64,000 nucleotides of DNA from Dermatophagoides farinae (lineage: Eukaryota; Arthropoda; Arachnida; Sarcoptiformes; Pyroglyphidae). This document shows, one piece after another, positions 47,899 to 58,403 of the stretch (position 1 is the first letter of the stretch; each line of letters starts with the position of its first letter). The stretch covers positions 310,001 to 374,000 of the forward strand of contig NW_027461514.1 of NCBI RefSeq assembly GCF_024713945.1, in the 5' to 3' direction. The translations under genes were made by a program, and so were the position numbers. The notes under the pieces are model-generated. The model was not told the origin of the DNA, did no database searches, and was given only the letters and a program-made list of their open reading frames with translations.

Positions 47899-48987
47899 TT
47901 AAACTCGTTGAACTCCCCAAACACCAATTCGTTCGGTCGATGACTCAGATTCGTCGGTGAGAAATGCTTCATAACTTTCGTTTTTTCTCTTGCTTAATGC
48001 TTCAAAAATGGAAAGACGATCTACTTTTAGTTTTAAAAAAACAGTGACTATTTCAATTAATGATAAGATTAGAAGTATTATTAAAATAACACCGTACTTG
48101 GAAGATGGTCGCGAATATACTTCTACCGTGTAAATATCATTTCTAGCTGTAGAATTTTCATCAGTTACGAATGGAAATTTGACAGGGTTTAACAAATTCA
48201 AATTTGAAATTGGTAAATGTAAATATCCAATGTAGCCCGTCAAAGAAATTAAACACCAATAAATTCCAATATAAGTCAGGTTAAAATAACAAAATACTAA
48301 AGGAATTAATAGTATAATTATATTAGTAGCTAAGAATCGATGCGTAAATTTTGAAAATTCATTTAGCTTTGCAATGGTAAGGTGGATAAATTTTTTGTGT
48401 AAATGTCTTTGAAGTGGATACTTATTTGAGTCATCTTCTTTTCTAATTTTATCAAGTTGCTTCTCAGTTTCAAACACGTTTAATGTAAGAAGATTTTCGT
48501 TTATATCACTGTTCTTTAAAATATCAGAATAAGAAACATTAGCATTATTGTCTTTGATATTGATATTTAATAATTTCAATATGCGATCTGCAAACGAATA
48601 TTTACTCTTCTTAATATTAATATTGTCAAGAGGCGTAGCTATATAACCATAGGTAGTTGCATCGTTATTCTGGCATGATTGTAATGTTTCTGGATTTGTA
48701 TGGCAGTAATTTTCATTTTGTGATAATGTGGGTAAAATACATGGTTTTTTTGTCGCTTCGAGATGTGAAAATTTAAAACGTAAGCTAAAATTATTGTCAA
48801 CAAATTAAACTTACTGTAAAACTGATTCACCAGCCTTTTCGCTTATATATGTTAAATGTCCGATTTCTGAAAAATTAATAAGAGCCAAAATAGATAAAGC
48901 TGCAGATAATACAAGCAATAAGCTATATTTTTTATATATTATAATCGTCTTAATGAAGATAAATTTGATTGAGGTTTTCAATGACAT
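47899..48987 (-). CDS. Membrane protein with N-terminal anchor, two exons; start lies inside the kinase gene
   Basis: Exon 1 is 48815-48987 and exon 2 is 47899-48784, around a 30-nt intron, for 352 residues. A basic start (MSLKTSIKFIFIK) leads to a signal-anchor helix (SLLLVLSAALSILALINF), a luminal part with four Cys (KKPC, YC, SC), two adjacent helices (IIILLIPLVFCYFNL; IYWCLISLTGYIGYL), another helix (VILIILLILSLIEIVTVFL) and a short tail. The ATG is 38 bases inside the 3' end of the upstream kinase gene, out of frame with it. YISEKAG after the first helix recalls the start of GPI-transamidase Gaa1, but the rest does not fit. Unassigned. Confidence 0.58.
48785..48814 (-). other. 30-nt intron, GTAAGT donor
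   Basis: GTAAGT...TTGACAATAATTTTAG on the minus strand. It has an in-frame TAA, so must be removed to join the signal-anchor exon to the Cys-rich exon. Confidence 0.8.
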
Positions 48988-50251
48988 TTATTAAGCTAGG
49001 TCTTTTAGAAGCTTCCGGTTGAAGAATAGAAATTAAGAGATAATTTAATGTATCGGAATAGTAAGAAGGAATTATTCGTCCGTTTTGTGCAGAAATAAAA
49101 TTAAGCAAAGCTTGATAATCTTTGTTTAAAATTTTTAGCATGCGTTTATTTTTATTTGAAATATTTTTGGTACAAATTTTTTTGAAAGCCGTTTGAAAAG
49201 TTTGTATAGTATAGACTGATTCTTTTTCGTTTTTGTAAAGTGATAACTCATTATCTTTAACTTCTAAATCTAATGGACTTGGAAAGGCAATTTTTTTATT
49301 ACATAACTCGAATAATAAACAACCTAAGGACCAGCAATCACTACTTTCATTAATAGAACCCTCCGTCCACATTTCAGGACTCATATATATTGATGTCGAA
49401 AGGGGAATTTTATCAGCATGTAGTGCTCCCTGTTCTGTAAATCGCGCTAGCCCTAGATCTGCAACTTTTATGTCGAGATTTCTATCTAAATATATATTGC
49501 TGCTTTTAATATCGCAGTGGATAATGCCTAAGCTATGAATAAAATTCAATCCTTTTGCAATCTGTAATACCCATTTCGTTATTAATTTCTCTGGAATTAA
49601 ATTTTCATTCGATATTACATAATCAAACAAATCACCGTTTTCACAATATTCCATAACAATAATCAAATATTCTCTTTGTATTGACGATTCTATATACTTT
49701 ATAACATATGGATTGTTTATCTTTTGCATTATTTCAGCTTCTAATAGAATATTTTGTGACTTGCCAGAATATTCGTTGGAGAGTAAATCTATTACTTTAG
49801 CAACGTATTTAACATTATTTTTTGTTACGATATACAAAGAAGAATTGCTACCATTATCCAAGAAGGATTCTAAATCATAACCCATCGTTTTAAAATTTAC
49901 CTCAGATGTGAACATGCTAGTTAAGCCAGGAATGATTGGATTTAATCCCAATTGCAGATACTCTGGGTTTATACCTGATTTAGAATTAATGTATTCATGA
50001 GATAAATAATGGTTTTGCAATATTGGACAAGAATTATAACGCTTTAAAGAATTGTTATAATTAACTAATGTTTTTTGTTCTTGTTTTTTCGAGTGACGAT
50101 GCATTTTTTTCAATTGGTGATAACGATTATTAGCAATAATTGGATCTTCATGGTTATAAAGTAATTGATCAAACCTGATGTTTTTCTTTGAGTTTTCATT
50201 ATGTATCAATATACGATTTGTATTCATACTTTTTTTTGCATTATATGTCAT
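48950..50251 (-). CDS. NEK-like Ser/Thr protein kinase with degenerate glycine loop
   Basis: 433 residues: a basic, disordered N-terminus of about 125, then a kinase domain. Seen: altered glycine-rich loop (LDNGSNSSLYIV), VAIK-type Lys in KYVAKVID, helix C Glu in LLEAEIMQKI, hinge IIVMEYCENGDLFDYV, catalytic loop HCDIKSSN (HCD for HRD), metal-binding VADLGLA (DLG for DFG), and SPEMW for APE. The catalytic Asp and Lys are kept, so activity is plausible despite the loop. Substrate-binding lobe motifs (DCWSLGCLLFELC) are normal. The subfamily looks NEK-like from the hinge and C-lobe, but this is not certain. Its 3' end overlaps the next gene by 38 bases. Confidence 0.82.
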   Translation of the reverse strand: MTYNAKKSMNTNRILIHNENSKKNIRFDQLLYNHEDPIIANNRYHQLKKMHRHSKKQEQKTLVNYNNSLKRYNSCPILQNHYLSHEYINSKSGINPEYLQLGLNPIIPGLTSMFTSEVNFKTMGYDLESFLDNGSNSSLYIVTKNNVKYVAKVIDLLSNEYSGKSQNILLEAEIMQKINNPYVIKYIESSIQREYLIIVMEYCENGDLFDYVISNENLIPEKLITKWVLQIAKGLNFIHSLGIIHCDIKSSNIYLDRNLDIKVADLGLARFTEQGALHADKIPLSTSIYMSPEMWTEGSINESSDCWSLGCLLFELCNKKIAFPSPLDLEVKDNELSLYKNEKESVYTIQTFQTAFKKICTKNISNKNKRMLKILNKDYQALLNFISAQNGRIIPSYYSDTLNYLLISILQPEASKRPSLINVIENLNQIYLH

Positions 50252-50429
50252 TAATGAAATGGTTTCTTAGTCAATTTATAATAAATTTATGTTTGGTTAC
50301 ACTACTTATTGAAATGTTGATTTTTGCAATCCCATTTATATACTATTCTTACTAAAGAAATATGTAATAATTGTATCTGAATACACACACATGGATAGTT
50401 ATTGAAAAAGCCGATTAGTTTAATTCAGT

Positions 50430-53400
50430 TTATTTTATAAGTTTTTTATATCCACGTAACTGCTTTGGATTTAATTGCATTGATCTTAATATCGGTTCAA
50501 GTGTCGGTAAGGAAATAAGCCATCTTAAGAACTTTTCAATCATGGCATTCATTGAATCGTCTAGTTCAGGAGTATTGTAAATTTGTAAAAAGATTAAATA
50601 TAACTTTTTGTAAGCGTACAATACAAAGTCTTGGCTCACAACAAACCTCTCGAGATAGGAAGGTTGAGAAAATAAGTTAATTACGTTTGTATGAACTTTA
50701 GCAGATTCCTCTATATCATCTGTTAGCGGCATAATATCAAGTGCAATTTTCCACCAGAATTCAGCTTTACCAACTACGAAATCTGGATAAAATAAAAATG
50801 AATTTATTATTCCACTAGCAATGTTCTCAAGAACTGGACGGAACTCGGATTTTCTTATAAAATCCTTAGTTAAAAGACCTTCGTAAGACTCAATGCAACG
50901 TGTAACAAGGACATTATTCATATTAGGGGTGGCTAATATTAATGAATATAAATAGCATATACACCTTTCAATAAGCGCGCTTGGAGTATAAACACTCTTG
51001 AATGAAGCTTCAACAATGTTAGAAAGCACAGGCAAAGAATTAGCTCGGAAAATTGCAAAAATATCTGTAGCAATGTAATAACCTAGCAAGGAATCATCTG
51101 TTTCATCACTTGAAACAAATTGTTCTGCGATACTGATAAGTTTGGCTACAAAATCACCATGGAAATTAGCCTGATTCAATTTCATTGTTGCTTCAATCAA
51201 ACTTGTACAAGAAACTCTAATAGCTTGCTCGTTTTCCAGATCATCTTTTAAATAATCTAACTCGTCATCATCTAAAGTTGAAATAACATTAGAATTCAAT
51301 ATCTTCGATCTACGAAGCGTACTACTTTCCAATAGTCTAATAATAAAACCTAAAATCATATCAATATCCTGCGTTGATAAAACGTTCACACCAGCTGATT
51401 CGATACAAAGAATCAAATTGTCTAACCAAACGCTGACGGCATGATTATATCTCAGTTGCGAACCTTCGAGTTTTTGTAACAACAAGAACAACCCTCTTAT
51501 TGTGTTTATCAATAGGTTATTAATAACTTCTTTAGGAACATTGGCTTTAACATGAATGGATATTACAATAGACATAAGTTGTAAAGAGTAAGATTGAATA
51601 TTTTCAGGATATTTGATTTTCAATAATTCATTCAAAGAAAGTAATAATTGGTCAATGAAAGGAGAAAATCCAACATCACAGACTTCTGCTATTGTTATTA
51701 ATAATACTAAGTATCGTTTCTACTTCTTCAGTTTGTTCAGTGTTAATAGCTAAATCTTCGTCGTCTTCTCGGTAACCCTCATTGTTGCAGTTCGCGTCAG
51801 AATTCAAATCGAAAATACTGTGAATACTGTTAGGAGACAAGATTTTTAATATAGGAACAATAAAATACTCAGCATATCTAATGAATTCAGCTTTCATAGC
51901 TTTTGCCATACGTTTAATAGCCTCAATGGAATAGTCTTTAACTTGTTGATTTTCTGAATTTGAATTAAAGATATTTATTAGAGCCTGACAGATATCGTTG
52001 TAGTGCTGGGTCATTGAACCAGAAGTAGAACCAAATGAAATGATACTCAAAAATTCAAGTGAACGGCTGCAAAGTATTTCAGTTTCTTGCTTTTTATATA
52101 GAGATGCGTAGTATTTAAGTAAAGATATTATGTTTGGATACTTTTCAATTATTAAATCCGGGAAGTGAATAGCAGTGACTGATAAAACGGTAACAGCCAG
52201 TTCGCGAATCATCAATAAAATCGAGTCGCGCTCCTGCGAAGAAATCTTTAAATCCTTGTCAGGTATAAAATCGTCACTCAAGCATCTAGAGATTATGTTT
52301 AATACTGTATCAATATATTGATAAAGGTCTTCTGGTTCGATCTGTTCAACAAAATTAATGTAAGCTGAAAATGCTTGAGCTTGAACTTTGCCTACTGGAT
52401 CGTTAAAAGCATTAATGAATATAGGAAGAGCTTGCTGGTGGAAAGCTAACTGAACATCTGGATAGTGATCCACGGCAATCTGAGCAATTGCGTACAATGC
52501 CTCATATCGAACCCGATAGTGTTTATCAGACACACCGTTCAACAGTAATGTGAAAATTCCAGGTAATTCTGTTTTAATAATTTCTTCGGTGAAGTATTCA
52601 CAGGTTTGACAAATAATCAAAAATGCAGTCGATTTAGCTCTCCAGTCATCGTATTTAAGAAGTAAATTTAGCTTATTGAAAAGCATAGGGAAAAAGGTTA
52701 CAGTTTCTAAACAAGAAGCAATCTTTTCGATGGCATATTCGGCTGTCTGTACCAATTTATGCTCCTCGTCTTCACTGTTAGTTGGTGTAGAAAACCATCC
52801 ATTAGTTTCTTCAATTTCATTCAAGCAAGAGACAATCACGTCAATTATTGCATTCATAAGTTCTTTGCGGTTACTAACCCACCGCGGGCGACGGTCACAA
52901 TACATAAATATATACTCTAGAGAAATTATTCTGGCAGACTCATCAAAACCTTTATTTACAGAAATTTCCAGAAACAGTTTCAGCAAATTATCGTTTACTC
53001 TATCTAAAAAGTTTGGCTTTATAAAAATAACTTCCATTAGTATGTTTACAAAGTTAGTGAAAAGTGTAGGGTCATGCGTATTTAGACAATCTTGAGCAAT
53101 TATTCGTAATGATTGGTAAATTCTCTCGCAGTACTTAGTGTATTTCGGTAAAACTGATTTCGACGAATACAAAATAATGTTGCTACACAATTTAGTCGCA
53201 GCGTTGAGCATTCTCACATTGTCTATCATGAAGACTGAATCAAGTATAGATATATATAGATCGTGGTGAGGATTGTTGCTTAGCTCACCAATAACATCAC
53301 CTAATATTTCAACACCAGTAATCTTTACAACCAAATTGTTGTTGCTTGTGAGTGCTAGCACATGATTATTAAAATCATTCCAAAGACCGACCGGAATCAA

Positions 53401-53754
53401 AAAAGTTGCTAAGTGTACAATTAAAGATTGCACTGAAACTAAGAATGACTCAGTTTTCTCAGGAGTGATAAGTCTAAACAAATTAACTGTCAATAAACTT
53501 TGTACATTCGGATCTAACATATTAAATCTAGTACTGTCTTTTTTCAAAAATCGCGATATCACCATTCTCAAAGAAACAAAAGCTTGACTTTGTTTTATTG
53601 GAGTACCCACTTCCAAAATATTGTATAAGCATTGGATGAGCACTCCCGGATTGTTATTTGTTAATTCATCGAACTTGTGTTCTGCATTCTCTCTTACTTC
53701 TTTTCTTTTATCGAGTAAAGCATCGAGCAGCTGATTAACAAGAGTAATGTCCAT
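50430..53754 (-). CDS. IPO5: Importin-5/Kap121-type karyopherin, two exons
   Basis: Nuclear import receptor for ribosomal proteins and histones, built of HEAT repeats. Exon 1 runs 53754 to 51708. Exon 2 ends at 50430 and starts at 51688, 51685 or 51682, because three AG sites three bases apart all keep the frame, giving about 1099-1101 residues, the usual size. Supporting blocks: GVSDKHYRVRYEALYAIAQI (family HPRVRYAACNAVGQM); AFHQQALPIFINAFNDPVGKVQAQAFSAYINF; acidic insert EDDEDLAINTEQTEEVE; C-terminal QLNPKQLRGYKKLIK. The intron is only 19-25 nt, starting GTATTA. Otherwise intact. Confidence 0.85.
51683..51707 (-). other. 19-25 nt intron with three possible acceptors
   Basis: Donor GTATTA, branch-like TAATAAC, then AG at 51689-90, 51686-87 or 51683-84. 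It may be the shortest intron in the window. Confidence 0.7.
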
Positions 53755-53834
53755 TTTAAAAATTATGTAGCTTAAAATTACATTAAAAATTATATAAAAA
53801 ATGAATTGAAATTATTTAATTTCCCGCTTTGCCA

Positions 53835-54389
53835 TCAATCACAAATTATGTATTCTTGGCCGGGAATCATAATTTTGGAGTGCAAAAACATTGATATATC
53901 TGCTATAACAATTTGTTTTTTATTTTTTTTAATAAAACTCAAATACTCTTCCGCTACTGTGTTCGGTACATTGGTAGACGAGACTAGTCGAAGTGAGTTA
54001 TTTATCAGCCTGTAATTGAGAATTTCTCCGCGAATTTCGTCTAAATTAATTATGTATATATTTATATCTTGAAGGATTCTCATCAAATCGTCTGACTTCA
54101 AATATTTATCTAATATGACTCTTTCATTCTTGGTGAAAACAATAAAATAAATGCCATCGAGCTCTATCTTTTTTTCGTTATGTTGGGGCTCTTGGTTTTG
54201 GTTAATACATAATGTTTTTACAAGGTCCATAGACATCTTAACGAACGCGGGAGACATTATCTCCTTGGACGACGGAATGCATTGAACTATATCTGTAGGT
54301 TTCGAATTTAATAAAAATCCAAAAGGTAAACTCCCATCAACTGCATGTTTCAACAGTGTTACAATAGCTTGATTAGATATTGAGTTCAT
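53835..54389 (-). CDS. Hypothetical alpha/beta protein
   Basis: 184 residues from ATG 54387-54389. It begins with a helix and strand (AIVTLLKHAVDGSLPFGFLL) and continues in alternating beta-strands and helices (YFIVFTKNERVILDKYL; DINIYIINLDEIRGEILNY), ending in a strand (IMIPGQEYIICD). The start loosely resembles an MPN/JAB fold but there is no JAMM metal motif. No family is assigned. It is the same strand as importin-5, starting 635 bases upstream of it. Confidence 0.5.
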   Translation of the reverse strand: MNSISNQAIVTLLKHAVDGSLPFGFLLNSKPTDIVQCIPSSKEIMSPAFVKMSMDLVKTLCINQNQEPQHNEKKIELDGIYFIVFTKNERVILDKYLKSDDLMRILQDINIYIINLDEIRGEILNYRLINNSLRLVSSTNVPNTVAEEYLSFIKKNKKQIVIADISMFLHSKIMIPGQEYIICD

Positions 54390-54613
54390 CCACGTTTATA
54401 AATCAAGAGTTAATATAAATAAATTTTATTTCAAAAATAATAATTCATCCGTTGATTAAAGCATTGTAAAAGATATCCGGTAGCTCCTTAATAGCGATAT
54501 TAAATTACTATTGTAAATTTAATTAATTAATAAATTTCGTATTTCTTGCTTTATCAGTAGAAGTAGAAAATTTGTTTGGTCTACAAAAATTATTTTAGTC
54601 AAAAAAAGTTTCA

Positions 54614-55435
54614 ATGAGTTCGTCTCCTGAAGTACAGTCTACAAGACAATCCGGCATTACAAACCATTCGGAGGCCAAGCCCCGCTTAACTAAACTCAAG
54701 CGCAGAGTTCCTGAAACTAAATCTGCATGGCGCCCAGTTACTAATCTCGGAAGGCTAGTTAAAGCAGGCCGAATAAAGTCAATCGACGAACTTTTTCTTC
54801 ACTCTTGTCAAATAAAAGAAGTTGAGATCATCGACCACTTCTACGGAAAATCTAAGCTTTCTCCCTTTTCTTCTGGAGCTGCAGATGACAAAATAATTCT
54901 CAAAGACGAAGTAATGGGTATTAGTCCCGTCCAAAAGCAATCTTCTTCAGGTCAACGAACTCGTTTCAGAGCCGTTGTCATTGTAGGAGACCACGCCGGT
55001 CACCTCGGAATGGGAATTAAATGTGACAAAGAAGTTGCCACCGCCATCAGAGGAGCCATCATCAAGGCCAAACTTGGTTTATTCCCAGTTAGACGAGGTT
55101 ACTGGGGTAGCAAAATTGGTTTTCCTCACACCGTACCTCTAAAGGTAACTGGAAAATGTGCTTCCGTTGTTGCTAGACTTATCCCTGCTCCTAGAGGAAC
55201 TGGTATTGTAGGATCTCCAATCTGTAAAAAAATCATGTCTTTTGCCGGTGTAAATGACTGTTTTAGCAGCACCAGCGGTCACAGTAGAACTAAATGCAAC
55301 TTCATTGCCGCCACTATATTAGCTCTTAGAAAAACTTACTCTGTCTCCACTCCTGACCTTTGGTTCATTACCTCAATTTCTGCTAGTCCTTTAGATTTCT
55401 ATTCTAAATCTTTGGAAGAAGAAACAAAAGCTTAA
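54614..55435 (+). CDS. RPS2: 40S ribosomal protein uS5 (RPS2)
   Basis: Small-subunit protein at the decoding centre and mRNA entry channel. Conserved blocks: [26 protein letters not shown]...[75 protein letters not shown]. 273 residues. Compared with human RPS2 it has about 15 extra residues ([20 protein letters not shown]) after the first helix and lacks the Gly/Arg-rich N-terminus. Codon use is richer in C-ending codons than in neighbours, as expected for high expression. No intron. Confidence 0.97.
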   Translation: MSSSPEVQSTRQSGITNHSEAKPRLTKLKRRVPETKSAWRPVTNLGRLVKAGRIKSIDELFLHSCQIKEVEIIDHFYGKSKLSPFSSGAADDKIILKDEVMGISPVQKQSSSGQRTRFRAVVIVGDHAGHLGMGIKCDKEVATAIRGAIIKAKLGLFPVRRGYWGSKIGFPHTVPLKVTGKCASVVARLIPAPRGTGIVGSPICKKIMSFAGVNDCFSSTSGHSRTKCNFIAATILALRKTYSVSTPDLWFITSISASPLDFYSKSLEEETKA

Positions 55436-55634
55436 TTTTAGTTTTTCATATTTTTGAATTTCGGTAGTTTGTTTCACATCGTATTTAATTTCCAATGATT
55501 TTCCGGTACATATTAAATATTTTGTAGATTATTTTCTTGGTTAGAAAACTAATTTGAAATATATATATTTCTAACTATTTATTTTTCTTTATGGGACATC
55601 TTGTTTTTTTACTTGATCAAAGTTCATACCTATA

Positions 55635-58403
55635 ATGTCGACTAGTCTACTTTCAAGAATAAGATTGCGTAATAAAAACACTCGACATTATAATGATATA
55701 TATATGTATAAAAGCTTATTTAACAACTTATTTGATATTTCACAGGAGAATAATGAAATAAACGTTCTGGTTACTAAAGAAATTGCTAAGAATAAAATTG
55801 ATTTCGTCAATAGCAATAAAATATTATGTCATTTTGATCATGAAATTGATACAACAAATTATATTAATTATTTAGATAATATACTCAAAAAGAATATGGT
55901 TGATAATGCTTATTCTGCAACTGAATTAAATGAATACAAACAGTTCTTACTCTACGTTTTGGACATACAGAATTTGCTTAAGAATAGAAATAACATTGAT
56001 AAAGTTTATGTAAAACTGATGTTAGAGCTACTTGTAGTGCTCATGGAAAAACCTGAATTGGTAATAATAAACTTGCAAATCACGTCTTTAAGTTTATCTG
56101 ATTTTCGCAAATATTTACGAAGAGTGATACAGTGTCTGCAACAATTACAGGCTAAAATTCTAATTCGACTAGATTATCCAATTTCATCAGTTCTGGGCTT
56201 GTTCAATAACATAATCATCGAAGCTAGCAATAATAAACTACAGAAATTTAAAATAATAGAACCGGGTGAAGTAGAAAATTATTATTTCACGGAAGAGATG
56301 TTAATTCCTGCCTTTAAATTAAAAAGATTATCAAATTGTAAACAGTATTTGCTGTTTGTAAAAAACCTAGATAAAAATGGAGTAGATGATACAGCAAGCA
56401 TTATAAGTCCAACAAAAAAAAATTCTGTGGTTGTAACAGTCTTCAACTCTGTAAACTATTTTATTAGTTCATGCTACTTCAACTTAACCTTTACAAAGAA
56501 ATTTTTAATTCTAGTTTTTGTAGCTTTTTTACAAGGACTATTAATTGGTTCTAGATTTACTGATGCATTTAATTTTGTAAGCCATGAAAGTGTTTTGGTT
56601 CGACATTTACAATCAACTGACGATACAGACCATTATACATTAAATTCAATGACACCGTTTAATAATTTAGTTACAATGCAAAGGTACTCAGACAAATCAA
56701 ATAACGAATTGAAGAATGATATAATCAAACATGTAAATAAACTTGTGACTAATTTTCAGCTAATCATTGAAAAGGGTATTAATGAGCGGACTGGTAGCAA
56801 TATTTATTTCGACCTATTAGCCAATTCTCAACAAATTCACATTTACATTTCACAATTAATCACTTGTATTAGATCAACAATACCGACGAAAAACGCTAAA
56901 ATGTTATCGTGGCAATATGAAACCACCCAACGCAACATTCAATCAAAAGAATTGATAGAGAATGTCACAGCTTTAATACAAATACTGGAAATCTTATCAT
57001 ACATTGAAATTGATCTGCCGTCTATTGAAAAATACCGAAATGATATAGCCAACATGTTTTTACCAATTTTACATAAGATTAGCCCGTACCTTTCAGTATT
57101 TCTTTGTTGTTCCGGCGCGAGTCATAGTTTCAATATTTTAAATATCAGTTCTAAAAAGTCTTGTAAAGAATTATATCCAGAAGCGACGTTTGCATCATTC
57201 AATAATTGGCATCTTGAGTCAAATTTTGAAAAAAAAATTATTGATCTAAACTATACTGTAAACCCTAATAAAACTGACACGGATCTTGACAACAAAAGCA
57301 GTGTAATATCTACAGTTATAGATAATCTGAAGGAAGTGTCCAATGCTATCAATAAACAAAATATAAGCACTATGGTACTAGTTGGAGGTAGTTTGCTGAC
57401 GAATTTGTTTGATGATGACAATCCTTTGAAAGCTATTATTGATAGAAAAGCGTCTCAAATTTCCAAAACTATTAAACGAGGTTCAACGTCAACTCGTCAA
57501 CTACAAGATATCTTTGAAAAAAAAGACGACCAAGTGTACAGTACAATGCCAAAAATTTTTCAAAATATACAAGACGCTATATTAAAGCTACTACCAAATA
57601 TAATTTCGAATTCTAATAATTTAAAACTCTGGAAAGAAAATTTAGACCACTGTAACAACAAACGATGTTTCTTGATTAAACAAGTGATCAAATTAATTAA
57701 CGACAGAATTAGCAGTGTTTCACATACAATGGCCAGTTTATTCAATATTCTAACAGGGATTTTTTACTCCATATTAATTTTGTCGCTGAATACTTTTATT
57801 ATCCTATGTTGTTCAGAACTGGATGTCTTGTCGTCAAAAAACAGTTTTTTCAATACTAAAATTCAAATATTGAACCAATTAATAGAAATCACGAAAGATA
57901 CTATCAAGCAATCCACACTTGCTTTTTTTTACATACTAGGCATGTTCTTAGTAATTAAAAATGCTTCAAACGCGATTATTCTTAGTTTTGTGATCGCCAG
58001 TCAACTACTTGTTTTTGCTCTGAGCGGTATTGCTTACTTAGTCAGGCTTTCAATCCCAAATTTAGCTCATTCAATCATGGTGATGCTAAGCTTTTTAATT
58101 GTGATGCTCATTTGCAATGGTTTTTTTATTAGTGTTATTTCACTTCCAAAAACATTCAAGTTTCTTCGTAATTTAAGCTGTATAAATTACGCCTTCTCAA
58201 TAATTATTATGGCAGTATTACCTGAAAACTCTGGTTTTTTCTCTTTAAAAACTAACCAACTACGAGAAACCTTGGGAGTTCAAAACTTAGATCACACGTA
58301 TTGTGCATTGATGTTAATAGCATATGGTGTAGTTACGCGTTTTTTTTATTTGGCAATAAATGCTTTATTACACCGAAAAAAATCTCAAAAATTTAAGTTA
58401 TAA
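55635..58403 (+). CDS. ABCG-derived membrane protein with dead nucleotide-binding domain and large inserted ectodomain
   Basis: Looks like a half-size ABCG transporter that lost ATPase function. Residues 1-240 match the second part of an ABCG nucleotide-binding domain, but the Walker A part is absent, Walker B reads LVIINLQ (142-148) where ABCG has LFLDEP, and the switch region reads IRLDYP (177-182) where ABCG has SIHQP. The following VLGLFNNIIIEASNNKL keeps the ABCG pattern FALFDDLFLLSSG. TM1 is near 288-306 (FLILVFVAFLQGLLIG). About 380 residues with several N-glycosylation motifs are inserted before TM2 near 703 (ILTGIFYSILILSLNT). The rest follows the ABCG membrane domain (ICNGFFISVISLP; RNLSCINYAF). 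It is uninterrupted, 922 residues. Confidence 0.72.
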   Translation: MSTSLLSRIRLRNKNTRHYNDIYMYKSLFNNLFDISQENNEINVLVTKEIAKNKIDFVNSNKILCHFDHEIDTTNYINYLDNILKKNMVDNAYSATELNEYKQFLLYVLDIQNLLKNRNNIDKVYVKLMLELLVVLMEKPELVIINLQITSLSLSDFRKYLRRVIQCLQQLQAKILIRLDYPISSVLGLFNNIIIEASNNKLQKFKIIEPGEVENYYFTEEMLIPAFKLKRLSNCKQYLLFVKNLDKNGVDDTASIISPTKKNSVVVTVFNSVNYFISSCYFNLTFTKKFLILVFVAFLQGLLIGSRFTDAFNFVSHESVLVRHLQSTDDTDHYTLNSMTPFNNLVTMQRYSDKSNNELKNDIIKHVNKLVTNFQLIIEKGINERTGSNIYFDLLANSQQIHIYISQLITCIRSTIPTKNAKMLSWQYETTQRNIQSKELIENVTALIQILEILSYIEIDLPSIEKYRNDIANMFLPILHKISPYLSVFLCCSGASHSFNILNISSKKSCKELYPEATFASFNNWHLESNFEKKIIDLNYTVNPNKTDTDLDNKSSVISTVIDNLKEVSNAINKQNISTMVLVGGSLLTNLFDDDNPLKAIIDRKASQISKTIKRGSTSTRQLQDIFEKKDDQVYSTMPKIFQNIQDAILKLLPNIISNSNNLKLWKENLDHCNNKRCFLIKQVIKLINDRISSVSHTMASLFNILTGIFYSILILSLNTFIILCCSELDVLSSKNSFFNTKIQILNQLIEITKDTIKQSTLAFFYILGMFLVIKNASNAIILSFVIASQLLVFALSGIAYLVRLSIPNLAHSIMVMLSFLIVMLICNGFFISVISLPKTFKFLRNLSCINYAFSIIIMAVLPENSGFFSLKTNQLRETLGVQNLDHTYCALMLIAYGVVTRFFYLAINALLHRKKSQKFKL

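Noticed and set aside
47899-48987. GPI-transamidase subunit Gaa1
   Set aside because: Only the first helix and a YISEKAG segment look similar; the length and the other domains do not match.
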